Shown here one piece after another: positions 12,700 through 21,754 of a stretch of 22,854 nucleotides of DNA (position 1 is its first letter; each line of letters opens with the position of its first letter). This DNA comes from a virus, in IMG/VR virus record IMGVR_UViG_3300030099_000794, positions 1-22,854 of that record; one strand, 5' to 3'. The position numbers and the translations under genes are program-made. The notes beneath the pieces were generated by a model. The model saw only the letters and a list, made by a program, of their open reading frames with translations, was not told the origin of the DNA and searched no databases.

Positions 12700-13419
12700 A
12701 TGGCGATAAGTATAGATACAGTACATCAAAGAGTTTTGGCTTTAGCCAACAAAGAACAAAGAGGTTATATAACTCCTCAAGAATTTAACTTATTTGCTAA
12801 TCAAGCACAAAGAGAAATATTTGAACAATATTTTTATGAATTAAATAAATTTGCTAGATTACCACAAAACAGCTACGAGTATTCTAATGTACCAGACATA
12901 TTAAAAGAAAAAATAGCTGTGTTTGAAAAGTTCCATATAGACATGTCTGCGGTATCAGGTTCTACTTGTACGCTACCTACAGATGTTTATAGATTAGGAA
13001 CAGTTTTTTACAATAACGGCACTAATAGCTTAATAGTAGAAAAAGTAGAGAAAAAAGAATTACAAAGAATGAATCAAGCTGCTTTGTACAAACCTAGACA
13101 AGCTAGACCTTTATACGTAAGAAAAAACGCTACGCAGATAGTGATATATCCTGAATCTGCATCCCCATCATTTTCCACATCAACAGTAAACTGTCATTAC
13201 ATAGCTAAGCCATCTACGGCTAAGTGGGGCTCTGTAATTGTAAATGAAAAAGCTTTATACAACTCAACTACTAGTGTAAACTTTGAATTACACGAGAGCG
13301 AAGAAACTAGTCTAGTAATAAAAATATTAGAATTAGCAGGTGTAACTATAAAACAACAAGATATAACTACGTTTGCTACTAACAAAGACATTGTAACAGA
13401 AACTAAAGAAAAACAATAA
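12700..13419 (+). CDS. Head-tail connector / ring protein 1-like
   Basis: 239 residues, the first of two adaptor-type genes after the capsid. The N-terminal helical part has VHQRVLALANKEQRGYITPQEFNLFANQAQREIFEQYF broken into successive helices (about 8-48), a pattern I associate with the first ring or connector protein of crAss-like phages and Cellulophaga podoviruses. The middle is beta-rich (CTLPTDVYRLGTVFYN; ATQIVIYPES; TVNCHYIAKPS; about 92-175), as expected for a protein that bridges portal and tail. The C-terminal helix (SLVIKILELAGVTIKQQDI) is followed by a charged tail. It is expected to bind beneath the portal as a 12-subunit ring. It starts after the UACG hairpin and ends three bases before the next gene. 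Confidence 0.72.
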   Translation: MAISIDTVHQRVLALANKEQRGYITPQEFNLFANQAQREIFEQYFYELNKFARLPQNSYEYSNVPDILKEKIAVFEKFHIDMSAVSGSTCTLPTDVYRLGTVFYNNGTNSLIVEKVEKKELQRMNQAALYKPRQARPLYVRKNATQIVIYPESASPSFSTSTVNCHYIAKPSTAKWGSVIVNEKALYNSTTSVNFELHESEETSLVIKILELAGVTIKQQDITTFATNKDIVTETKEKQ

Positions 13420-13422
13420 AGT

Positions 13423-14319
13423 ATGGCTACTAACTATTTATTAAACGAAACACAAGAAAATTACTATGATGACACAGCGGTTGATTATGGTAATTATCAG
13501 TTTACATCTTTAACAGATATTATAAATCAATTTATGTTAGCTTATGTTGGTGAAGAGAAAATAATACCTAGAGCTAAAAGAGCTGATGTAGCTTTTCACG
13601 CGCAGAGAGCTATGCAAGAGTTATCGTTTGATACTTTTAAATCTGTTAAGTCACAAGAAATAGAAATACCACCAGCGTTAACAATGACACTTCCTCAAGA
13701 CTATGTTAACTATGTTAAGCTTAGTTTTTCAGATGCTTCAGGTATAGAACATGTTATTTATCCAGCTATTAAAACTTCTAATCCATTTGCAATATCTCAA
13801 GCTGCTGATGGTAGTTATAATAATGATGGTACTAATTTAACAGAGCAAGATGCTACTAATCATTTATCAGATACTTGGACTAAGTACAAAGCTCAAACAC
13901 CTTCAGAAAACAATCAAGACGATTACGAAGATGACATGTATTGGCCTAACGAAGGCGGTAGATATGGACTAGATCCAGCTCACGCTCAAGTTAACGGTAG
14001 TTTTTACATTGACGAACTGCAAGGTAAAATACACTTTAGCTCAAATATAAACGGCAAGACCGTTATATTAAAATACATAAGTGATGGCTTAGGAACTGAA
14101 GAAGAATTAAGAGTGCATAAATTTGCAGAAGAAGCTATGTACAAACATATAGCTTACGGTATTTTGTCTACAAGAGCTAATACACCAGAATTTTTAGTTG
14201 CTAGATTTAAAAAAGAAAGGTTTGCTGAAACTAGAAAAGCTAAACTTAGATTATCTAATATTAAACTAGAAGAAATTACACAGATACTACGAGGTAAATC
14301 TAAACATATAAAACATTAA
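13423..14319 (+). CDS. Tail adaptor / ring protein 2-like structural protein
   Basis: 298 residues, three bases after the first ring protein gene. It begins with a Tyr/Asn/Asp-rich segment, then FTSLTDIINQFMLAYVGEEK and IPRAKRADVAFHAQRAMQEL (about 27-67), the latter a motif I recognise from tail-tubular/adaptor-type proteins in this phage group. Beta strands follow (EIEIPPALTMTLPQDYVNYV; HVIYPAI), an acidic loop (about 150-178), then FYIDELQGKIHFSS and KTVILKYISDGLG. The C-terminal helices (ELRVHKFAEEAMYKHIAYGI; FKKERFAETRKAKLRLSNI) are basic. Position and size fit the second ring beneath the portal, before the large muzzle-type protein. Which ring it is in the particle cannot be told from sequence. 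Confidence 0.75.
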   Translation: MATNYLLNETQENYYDDTAVDYGNYQFTSLTDIINQFMLAYVGEEKIIPRAKRADVAFHAQRAMQELSFDTFKSVKSQEIEIPPALTMTLPQDYVNYVKLSFSDASGIEHVIYPAIKTSNPFAISQAADGSYNNDGTNLTEQDATNHLSDTWTKYKAQTPSENNQDDYEDDMYWPNEGGRYGLDPAHAQVNGSFYIDELQGKIHFSSNINGKTVILKYISDGLGTEEELRVHKFAEEAMYKHIAYGILSTRANTPEFLVARFKKERFAETRKAKLRLSNIKLEEITQILRGKSKHIKH

Positions 14320-14323
14320 TTAA

Positions 14324-17300
14324 ATGCCAGAGTTAAAAAGAAGTTTTAGTTTAGGTCAAATGAATAAAGACCTTGACGAAAGACTAGTTGAAAACGGTAC
14401 ATATAGAGATGCTTTAAATATAGAAGTTTCTACTTCAGAAGGTTCTGATGTTGGGGCTGTACAAACTTTAAAAGGTAATACTGTTTTAACAACAGCGGTA
14501 GAACCAAAAAGTTTTTGTGTTGGCTCTATAGCTGACGAGCAAAACGATAAAATATATTGGCTAGTAGCTGGAGCTAAATTAGCAGAAGGATCAAATGATG
14601 CTGCTACCACTGTTTTTAGAGATTATATATTAGAATACGAAATATCTACTACTACACTTAAATATGTTTTTGTTGACATATATAAATCTACAGCAATAAC
14701 AACTTCTACAGTTTCCAACTCTACAACTATACCAGTTGGAGATGCTACTTACATAAGAAAAGGTATGCAAGTGTCTGGTGTGGCAGGTATGCCTTTAGTT
14801 ACGGTTACAGATATAAGTAGTTTAAATATAACTGTTTCAGAAAGCGTTACAATACCAGATGCGTCTACAGTAACATTTGAGTCTCCAACAGTTGATGAGA
14901 ACAACCCTGGAAAACCAGGCGGTAGAACTTTAAATTATAGCTCTGATAGATTAATAACAGGTTTAAATGTTATTGATGGTATGTTACTTTGGACAGACAA
15001 TCACTCTGAACCTAAAAAAATAAACATAAGAAGAAGTATATTAGGCACAGGAGCTAATGACTTAACTATAGGTAACGGTGCTGTTTCTACGTTTCATACT
15101 AGATTAGTTATTACAGACGAAAATAATGATGATATAATAGTAACAGATACTGGTAGTTACCCTGTGTATATGCAAGAGCAATATATAACTGTTATAAAAA
15201 AATCTCCTTTGCTAGCACCCGTGTTAGCTATGTCTGATACTTTAGAAGCTAGAGGTGAAACTAAAGGAGTCACAACTACGGCTGTTAGATTTTATGACAC
15301 TACGCCTAGTCCTAACGAAATATTAGAAGCTGGTGAAACTATAACTATAAGTATAGGTAGCTTGTTAGGTACTGGTTTGCCTGATTATAGAGAGGGAGAT
15401 GTTATATTGTTAAGTAACACTGGAGCTTCTAGCTTTACAGAGCATAAAATAAGAGCGCAGATAAACGTAGGAGGCACACCTTTGCAAAACGGTAGTTCAA
15501 ATGATTTTGATGTTACTATACTAGCTATAGATCAAAACGTTCCTGATGCTGACGAAACTTGGAATATTGTTTTAGAGTTAACGCCACCTTTGTTTGAAAA
15601 GAAGTTTGTTAGGTTTGCTAGTAGATTCAAGTATGAAGACGGTGAGTATTCTGCTTTTTCTCCTTTTACTAATGTAGCTTTTTTACCTGGTGAGTTTGAA
15701 TATTACGCTAGCGAAGGTTACAACTTAGGTATGTCAAATAATCTTCGTAGCTTGAAAATACAAGATTTTGTTCCAGAAAAATCTATACTACCTCAAGACG
15801 TGGTAGCCATAGATATATTGTACAAAGAAGACGGCTCACCAAACGTTTATACAGTTAAAACTGTAGATAGAAATAGTGCTGAATGGGTAGCTGCTGGCTC
15901 TGGAAACGGTTTAAATAATGGAGAGTTACTTATAGAATCAGATGTTATATACGCTACTCTTCCAGCTAATCAATTATTAAGACCTTTTGATGAAGTACCT
16001 AGAAAAGCACTAGCACAAGACATGACTGGCGGTAGAATAGTTTATGGTAACTATCTACATAAATTTAGGATGGAAGGTTACGGTGTTAAAGCTAAAAACA
16101 TAAGCGTAAACTTAAACACGCTTTTAGAGTTTAATGAAATAGCTGATGTTGGTATACCTGAAAAAAGTTTAAAGTCTTTACGAAATTACCAAGTAGGTAT
16201 TGTTTATAGAGATATATACGGCAGAGAAACACCCGTGTTAACATCGGAAAATGTAGCGGGAAGCAATAATGTATTGCAAGTTGACAAGCCGCAAGCTATA
16301 ACCTCTAATAAAATACATGTACATATAAATAGTCCGGCACCTAAGTTTGCTGATTCATTTAAGTTTTTTATAAAAGAAACTTCTAACGAATACTATAACT
16401 TAGCTATGGACAGGTGGTATAACGCTGAAGATGGTAATATATGGTTAAGCTTTCCTTCTTCAGAAAGAAACAAAGTTGACGAAGAAACATTTTTAATACT
16501 TAAAAAAGAGCACGATGGCTCTACAGCTGTAACTGAAAATTATAAATATAAAATATTATCTATAGTAGGTGAAGCACCTATATTTGTGAAAACTATACAA
16601 AAGTTTGTTGCTACAATAACTAATTCATCTGTAGGTAATGTTTCAGACGCAGTATTTGGTCAAGTGGTAGGTAATAGTTTGTCAGAAGGTTATCCTTTGA
16701 AAAACCTAAGTACATTTATGATACACACTTCAACTTACAAAGACTCTGCTTTATCAGACGCTTTTGAAGTTAAGAATACTTTTGTAAGATTTAGAACTGA
16801 CACTGCTGCTTCTAAATATTATAAAATAATTGGTATTGTACCAGGAGACGCTGCTGCAGGTACCGCTACTAAATTTACAATAGAAGGTAGATTCGGTTCT
16901 GATATAGATTTTACTTCCACGGCTGGTAGTATAGGTACTAGAATATCAGGCTTAATTGCTGATTTTAAAAGTAGAAACGTAGAAGATAGACCAGAGTTTG
17001 AAGGTAAATTTTTTGCTAAAATATATAAAGACTTAGGTATAAGACAATTTATAACAAAAGAACTTTTAGATGATGAAGATAGTTTAGTTGTTAGTAAAGC
17101 GCTTCCAATTAGATGGGTTAAAAATGACGGTGTTGATTTTAATCAAGTTTTAAATGACCCTGGTCAAAACGCTTCTGTAGGTCAGTTTGGAGTTGTAACT
17201 AATGCACAGTGGGGTGGTGTTGATATTAAAGGTAGCGCTTCTACTGCTTGGCATGGTTTATCTGCTGGATTTGATAATGACGGTAATAGCGGTGGTTTTG

Positions 17301-19693
17301 GTTTAGACCCAAAACAAGTTGGTAGTAATGAAAATTCTGGTCAAGGCGCTGAGTACTGGAGAGATTTTGCTAAAGTTTATGAAGGCGCTGCTACTGGTAG
17401 TGGTGATGATAATCACTTTTTTATAGATGAAGCATTTTTTCAAAACAGGCTAAACTCAAAAGGTAATTCTATAGGTGCTAATGGTAGCACTAAAAACACT
17501 GGTGATGGTATAAGGCCTAATAATAATCCATCTAAAAACGTAACAGTAGATCAAGATTTAATAGATATATCATGGGCAAATATACATCCTTCAGGTTCAA
17601 CAAATGGTTTTTCAGCTGTTTATTATCCTGTGGCTCATGATTTTATTTACAGCCTTTATCAAGTAGGTACTAAATTTAGAATAAAAGATGATCCAGACCA
17701 AATAATATATACTGTAGAATCTTTAGAAGGTCACACACAGAGAATACAAAACTATCAAGTTAATATTTTATCAAATAGAAACGATCCTGAAAACAAAAGA
17801 GAGACTTGGACTATGTCTGTATCTCCTAGATTTGGACTTGGCCCTTCTGGTTACCATCCATTAAAACCAAATACACACTTTGAGGTTTCAAGTGGTCCTG
17901 GTTTAGGCCAGATAGCAGTTGATCGTTTTCATAACAATGTAGGTTCTACAGCTGGTACACCTACTGGTACTGCTAGAGAAGGTTCTAGATTACAGCCTCA
18001 CGGTAATTCACCTGGTCATACTTTTGAAATACTAGAAAACGTAACTAATACAAACTCTCCTGATGATTCGTTTACAGAAAATCCTGCTTTGTGGGAAACA
18101 GAACCTAAAGAAGATATAGGATTAGATATATATTACGAAATAGGTAGAACATATCCTATGAAGTTTGATTTTAGAACTAATGAGCAGTTAATACCTGTTG
18201 GCTCTTCTATTACTTTACTTACTGGTACAGCTACCAATTTAACCACACAAACAGTTACAGCTTGCAACGATAATACAGTTACAATTAATGGCGCCGCTGT
18301 GACAACTGCAACTGGCACTAGATTAAAGTTTACTTTTCCAAAAGAATATGATACTGACTTACCAGGCGCTGTTGTTATGCAAGTAGACTCTAGCTCTACT
18401 TCAAACACTGGTTCAAATATAATAACTTTAAATCCAGACGTACATCAAACAGGAGAGTTTATATTACCTTATTTTAATTGTTATAACTTTGGCAATGGTA
18501 ATGAGTCTAATAGAATAAGAGATGATTTTAATGCTCCAACTATAGATAAAGGTGTAAAAGTGTCTACAGTCACAACAGAGCCTTATACAGAAGAAAGAAG
18601 AGGTAGTAGTTTAATATTTAGCGGTATATACAACTCTAGAAATGGTGTAAACAATTTAAATCAATTTGTAGCATCTGATGGTATTACAAAAGATTTAAAT
18701 CCAAAATATGGTACTATACAAAAGCTACACTCAAGAGACGGAGATGTTGTAACTTTTATGGAAGACAAGATATTTAAAGTACAAGCTAATAAAGACTCTT
18801 TGTTTAATGTAGACGGTAGTACTAATTTAGTTTCTACAAATGCAGTCTTAGGTTTTCCAACGCCAGTAAAAGGAGAGTATGGTATATCTAAAAATCCAGA
18901 GTCTTTTGTTTTCCAAGGCTATCAAGCATATTTTACAGATAAAGCAAGAGGAGCTGTCCTACGTATGTCTATGGACGGATTAACTGTTATATCAAACGTA
19001 GGTATGAAAGATTATTTTTCTGATACATTTAAAACAGCTAATACTAATATCATAGGTACTTATGATGATAAGAAAAGTCAATACAACGTTACGCTAAAAG
19101 GTACTAGCATGACAGACACTACTATTAGTTGGAACGAAGGTACAAAAGGTTGGGTTAGTTTTAAATCTTTTATACCAGAATCAGGTGTAAGTTTTAATAA
19201 TACTTATTATACTTTTTTTGAAGGTGAGCTTTACGAACATCACAACAATGAAACAAGAAATAATTTTTATGGCACTCAATATAACTCTGACTTTACTTTA
19301 ATAATGAATGATGCGCCTGGTAGTGTAAAGAATTTTAAAACTTTAAATTACGAAGGAACTCAAGCTAAAGTTACTCAGTTTCAAACTTCGACAGTTGATA
19401 GTGTGGCTGACGACTTAGATGGTACTTATAATGATGGACAATATTATAACTTAAATGCTAAAACAGGTTGGTTTGTAGAAAGCATAACTACAGACATGCA
19501 AGAAGGTTTAATTAGCGAGTTTAAAGAAAAAGAAAACAAGTGGTTTAACTATATTAGAGGAGCAGCTACGACATTAGAAAATCTTGATACATCAGAGTTT
19601 TCTGTACAAGGATTAGGTAAAGCATCTGCTATTAGCAGATCAGATACAGAAAGAACAGTATTTAAATTAATAGTAAAAGAAAATAACGATTAA
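14324..19693 (+). CDS. Giant tail 'muzzle' / stabilisation-type protein (1789 aa)
   Basis: Starts five bases after the ring-2 gene. The N-terminus has the family hallmark SLGQMNKDLDERLVENGTYR and SEGSDVGAVQTLKGN (about 8-51). Later hallmarks are RFASRFKYEDGEYSAFSPF (about 429-447), RPFDEVPRKALAQDMTGGRI (about 552-571), RPEFEGKFFAKIYKDL (about 890-905), then near the end FNCYNFGNGNESNRIRDDFN (about 1385-1404), FSGIYNSRNGVNNLNQF, EYGISKNPESF (about 1518) and GAVLRMSMDGLTVIS (about 1544-1558). These repeated beta segments suggest a propeller-like body, as in P22 gp10-like and crAss muzzle proteins. Added beta modules lie about 124-188 and 300-420, and a Gly/Ser/Asn-rich region about 945-1075. 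It should form the distal short tail that closes the DNA channel. Confidence 0.82.
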   Translation: MPELKRSFSLGQMNKDLDERLVENGTYRDALNIEVSTSEGSDVGAVQTLKGNTVLTTAVEPKSFCVGSIADEQNDKIYWLVAGAKLAEGSNDAATTVFRDYILEYEISTTTLKYVFVDIYKSTAITTSTVSNSTTIPVGDATYIRKGMQVSGVAGMPLVTVTDISSLNITVSESVTIPDASTVTFESPTVDENNPGKPGGRTLNYSSDRLITGLNVIDGMLLWTDNHSEPKKINIRRSILGTGANDLTIGNGAVSTFHTRLVITDENNDDIIVTDTGSYPVYMQEQYITVIKKSPLLAPVLAMSDTLEARGETKGVTTTAVRFYDTTPSPNEILEAGETITISIGSLLGTGLPDYREGDVILLSNTGASSFTEHKIRAQINVGGTPLQNGSSNDFDVTILAIDQNVPDADETWNIVLELTPPLFEKKFVRFASRFKYEDGEYSAFSPFTNVAFLPGEFEYYASEGYNLGMSNNLRSLKIQDFVPEKSILPQDVVAIDILYKEDGSPNVYTVKTVDRNSAEWVAAGSGNGLNNGELLIESDVIYATLPANQLLRPFDEVPRKALAQDMTGGRIVYGNYLHKFRMEGYGVKAKNISVNLNTLLEFNEIADVGIPEKSLKSLRNYQVGIVYRDIYGRETPVLTSENVAGSNNVLQVDKPQAITSNKIHVHINSPAPKFADSFKFFIKETSNEYYNLAMDRWYNAEDGNIWLSFPSSERNKVDEETFLILKKEHDGSTAVTENYKYKILSIVGEAPIFVKTIQKFVATITNSSVGNVSDAVFGQVVGNSLSEGYPLKNLSTFMIHTSTYKDSALSDAFEVKNTFVRFRTDTAASKYYKIIGIVPGDAAAGTATKFTIEGRFGSDIDFTSTAGSIGTRISGLIADFKSRNVEDRPEFEGKFFAKIYKDLGIRQFITKELLDDEDSLVVSKALPIRWVKNDGVDFNQVLNDPGQNASVGQFGVVTNAQWGGVDIKGSASTAWHGLSAGFDNDGNSGGFGLDPKQVGSNENSGQGAEYWRDFAKVYEGAATGSGDDNHFFIDEAFFQNRLNSKGNSIGANGSTKNTGDGIRPNNNPSKNVTVDQDLIDISWANIHPSGSTNGFSAVYYPVAHDFIYSLYQVGTKFRIKDDPDQIIYTVESLEGHTQRIQNYQVNILSNRNDPENKRETWTMSVSPRFGLGPSGYHPLKPNTHFEVSSGPGLGQIAVDRFHNNVGSTAGTPTGTAREGSRLQPHGNSPGHTFEILENVTNTNSPDDSFTENPALWETEPKEDIGLDIYYEIGRTYPMKFDFRTNEQLIPVGSSITLLTGTATNLTTQTVTACNDNTVTINGAAVTTATGTRLKFTFPKEYDTDLPGAVVMQVDSSSTSNTGSNIITLNPDVHQTGEFILPYFNCYNFGNGNESNRIRDDFNAPTIDKGVKVSTVTTEPYTEERRGSSLIFSGIYNSRNGVNNLNQFVASDGITKDLNPKYGTIQKLHSRDGDVVTFMEDKIFKVQANKDSLFNVDGSTNLVSTNAVLGFPTPVKGEYGISKNPESFVFQGYQAYFTDKARGAVLRMSMDGLTVISNVGMKDYFSDTFKTANTNIIGTYDDKKSQYNVTLKGTSMTDTTISWNEGTKGWVSFKSFIPESGVSFNNTYYTFFEGELYEHHNNETRNNFYGTQYNSDFTLIMNDAPGSVKNFKTLNYEGTQAKVTQFQTSTVDSVADDLDGTYNDGQYYNLNAKTGWFVESITTDMQEGLISEFKEKENKWFNYIRGAATTLENLDTSEFSVQGLGKASAISRSDTERTVFKLIVKENND

Positions 19694-19694
19694 C

Positions 19695-21350
19695 ATGGCA
19701 ATAACAAATTGTACATTAGCTAATGCAACAGGTGGTACTGACGTAGTTTTTGCAAACGTTGGTGGTTCTGCTATAGGTAGTGATGTTGCAGAGTTTTTTA
19801 TAACTGCTAACCCTGGTTTTACAGTAAGAGCCGCTAATTTTGTAAACAACACAGGTAGTCAATCATGGTTGACTAGTATAACTTTAACAGATACTGATAC
19901 TAATTTAACTAGTTTAAGTAATTACAGTTCTAATGGAGACGTGTTATTTCCACACGCAACAACGGCTAATACAGTTAAAGTAACAGTAACTTTAAATACT
20001 AGTTTTACTATGCCAACGTCTGACACTACTTTAATATTTGATATTGATGACGCGGCAGGTGAAAATGGTGGTGCCCAACAAGGTTCTAGAATAGAATTAA
20101 ATGTTGATGCTATATACGATGTAGTAACTAATCAAACAGTTACAACTACAGCAGCGACAGGTTTTACAGAAACATCTGCTACAGCTAGTAGCGTTACTAC
20201 AGATAATTATAAAGATCATATATTAGCTAATACTGATACTAATGTTTTTACAGCTACGTTTGCTGCAGACGGCGGAAGATATTATATAAATCCACCAGTA
20301 CCTGTTATATCAGCTGGTAGTTTAGCAAGTAGATACACTTTAACAAAAACAGATACAACTAATGCAGCTGGTCAAATAACACAAAGAGTTTGGGTTTGCG
20401 TTTATAACGGAGATACAGATGTTACTATTAATGACAACCACGATATAACGTTCGTAGGTTTTGGAGGTGAAGCGGTTACTATATCAACAAACTCTGCTTT
20501 TGATAAAGGTGCTACAATAGATCAAATGTTTGTAAGACCTGAAAATACTATAATAAGTTCAAGTGGAGAAACAAAAACCGTAGTAGTTAGAGGTACACCA
20601 ACAACTGGAAAATATACTTTAACTGTTACTAAGTTTGGAGAAATATCAGCTACAAGTGTTACAGATACTACTTATGATTTTTCTAGTGATACTTTTACAT
20701 CTGGCTCTACAAATACAGGTACTATAACTTTAGGGTCTACAGGCGAACAAACTCACGACATTGTATTTCCTTCAGTTAGTGCTAACGATAGTTATGGTAT
20801 AACAATAGCAGGAGTAGACACCACTATAGCTGGAACTGTGCCAAGTGCTACTAGTTACGCTGGTGGTAGTCCTAGAATAATAATAAAACAATTTACTTCA
20901 AATGTTTCTGTTAACTTAGGAGTTGTATCTACAACTTTTGGACCTGGAGGTAGTGGCGAAACAAGATTAAATACGCTGCCAAGTGGCGTTACTTTACAAG
21001 ACGTGCCTACTAGAAATAAAAAACAATTTGAACAGCAAGAAGGTTCTGACAGATCTATAGTTAGAACTTCTGCTAATCAAGTGTCATTTAGTTTTGTAGT
21101 TGACACCATATCAGATTTTGTTTATCCAGCTGTAAATGAAATTAGTTTTTCAGATGCTAATGTAGCTGATGAAACTGCTATTAATCCAGACTCAAACGGA
21201 GGTACTTCATTAAGACTTTCTGGTTTAAAAGCTACTAGAACTAGTAATACTAGAATGACTTACACAGGAAGATTAGAAGTAGATAACTTTGGAGACACAG
21301 ATGTAGATATTAATTTTAACTTAGAATCAATAATAACACCAGATAACTAA
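19695..21350 (+). CDS. Beta-rich virion structural protein, probable tail or fibre component
   Basis: 551 residues, very rich in Thr, Ser, Val, Asn and Asp, with few Lys/Arg and no signal peptide or membrane segment. The sequence is a series of short strands with Thr-rich turns, as in stacked Ig-like or beta-sandwich modules: FFITANPGFTVRAANFV (about 32-48), TVKVTVTLNTSFTMP, DTDVTINDNHDITFVGFGG, ETKTVVVRGTPTTGKYTLTV (about 296-315) and RIIIKQFTSNVSVNLGVV. Near residues 420-460 a more charged segment (PTRNKKQFEQQEGSDRSIV) precedes a final beta domain. It begins one base after the muzzle gene stop and its own stop overlaps the next ATG by one base. It is likely attached to the tail or capsid surface; receptor binding is possible but unsupported. 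Confidence 0.7.
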   Translation: MAITNCTLANATGGTDVVFANVGGSAIGSDVAEFFITANPGFTVRAANFVNNTGSQSWLTSITLTDTDTNLTSLSNYSSNGDVLFPHATTANTVKVTVTLNTSFTMPTSDTTLIFDIDDAAGENGGAQQGSRIELNVDAIYDVVTNQTVTTTAATGFTETSATASSVTTDNYKDHILANTDTNVFTATFAADGGRYYINPPVPVISAGSLASRYTLTKTDTTNAAGQITQRVWVCVYNGDTDVTINDNHDITFVGFGGEAVTISTNSAFDKGATIDQMFVRPENTIISSSGETKTVVVRGTPTTGKYTLTVTKFGEISATSVTDTTYDFSSDTFTSGSTNTGTITLGSTGEQTHDIVFPSVSANDSYGITIAGVDTTIAGTVPSATSYAGGSPRIIIKQFTSNVSVNLGVVSTTFGPGGSGETRLNTLPSGVTLQDVPTRNKKQFEQQEGSDRSIVRTSANQVSFSFVVDTISDFVYPAVNEISFSDANVADETAINPDSNGGTSLRLSGLKATRTSNTRMTYTGRLEVDNFGDTDVDINFNLESIITPDN

Positions 21351-21712
21351 TGCCAACAATAACTTTAACATTTGCAACAGCAGGAGACGCAGGATTAAAC
21401 ACATCAGTTCAAGTTGGTGACGTAGGTTATTACGTTCCTACAACATCTGTAGCTGGTTTTGACACTGCTACGCAGACTGCTATAGTAGAAATAGGTGTAG
21501 TAACGGCTGTTACTACTAACTCAGTTACTTGTGATATAGCTACTAATATAGCTAGTCCTACAACAAGTGACTTTATATTTTTTAGTAAAGATAATCAAGC
21601 TAACGCTAGTGGTTTAATTGGTTACTTTGCTGAAATAAAATTTAAAAATGATTCAACAACAGAAGCTGAATTGTTTTCTGTAGGGTCTGAGTTTTTTGAA
21701 AGTAGTAAATAA
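21350..21712 (+). CDS. Small beta-rich structural protein
   Basis: 120 residues with one-base overlap with the preceding gene (TAATG). It opens with beta strand ITLTFATAGDAGLNTSVQVG, then DVGYYVPTTSVAGF, AIVEIGVVTAVTTNSVTCDI (a small barrel-like pattern, about 44-64), then FIFFSKDNQANASGLIGYFA and the close EIKFKNDSTTEAELFSVGS with FFESSK. I recognise this end (FSKDN.AN.S.L.GY.AE.KF.N.S...AELFSVGSE.FESSK) as a recurring small protein of marine phage structural regions. It presumably is a virion component paired with the larger beta protein before it; no exact role is known. Confidence 0.7.
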   Translation: MPTITLTFATAGDAGLNTSVQVGDVGYYVPTTSVAGFDTATQTAIVEIGVVTAVTTNSVTCDIATNIASPTTSDFIFFSKDNQANASGLIGYFAEIKFKNDSTTEAELFSVGSEFFESSK

Positions 21713-21754
21713 GAGAGAAAAAGTGTAATAATAATATAACAAAAATATAAAAAT
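21713..21754 (+). promoter_or_regulatory. A-rich leader before the internal virion protein gene
   Basis: A 42-base gap, A-rich, with GAGAGAAAAAG just after the stop and several TAAT/TATAA units. GAG at 21713 is too far from the start (over 30 bases) to act as a Shine-Dalgarno sequence. A weak promoter is possible (TATAAC-like), but I cannot support one. Confidence 0.3.

Noticed and set aside
18133-18408. Minus-strand open frame inside the muzzle gene
   Set aside because: Val/Ser/Thr-rich antisense product of a Thr/Val-rich beta region; no independent support.
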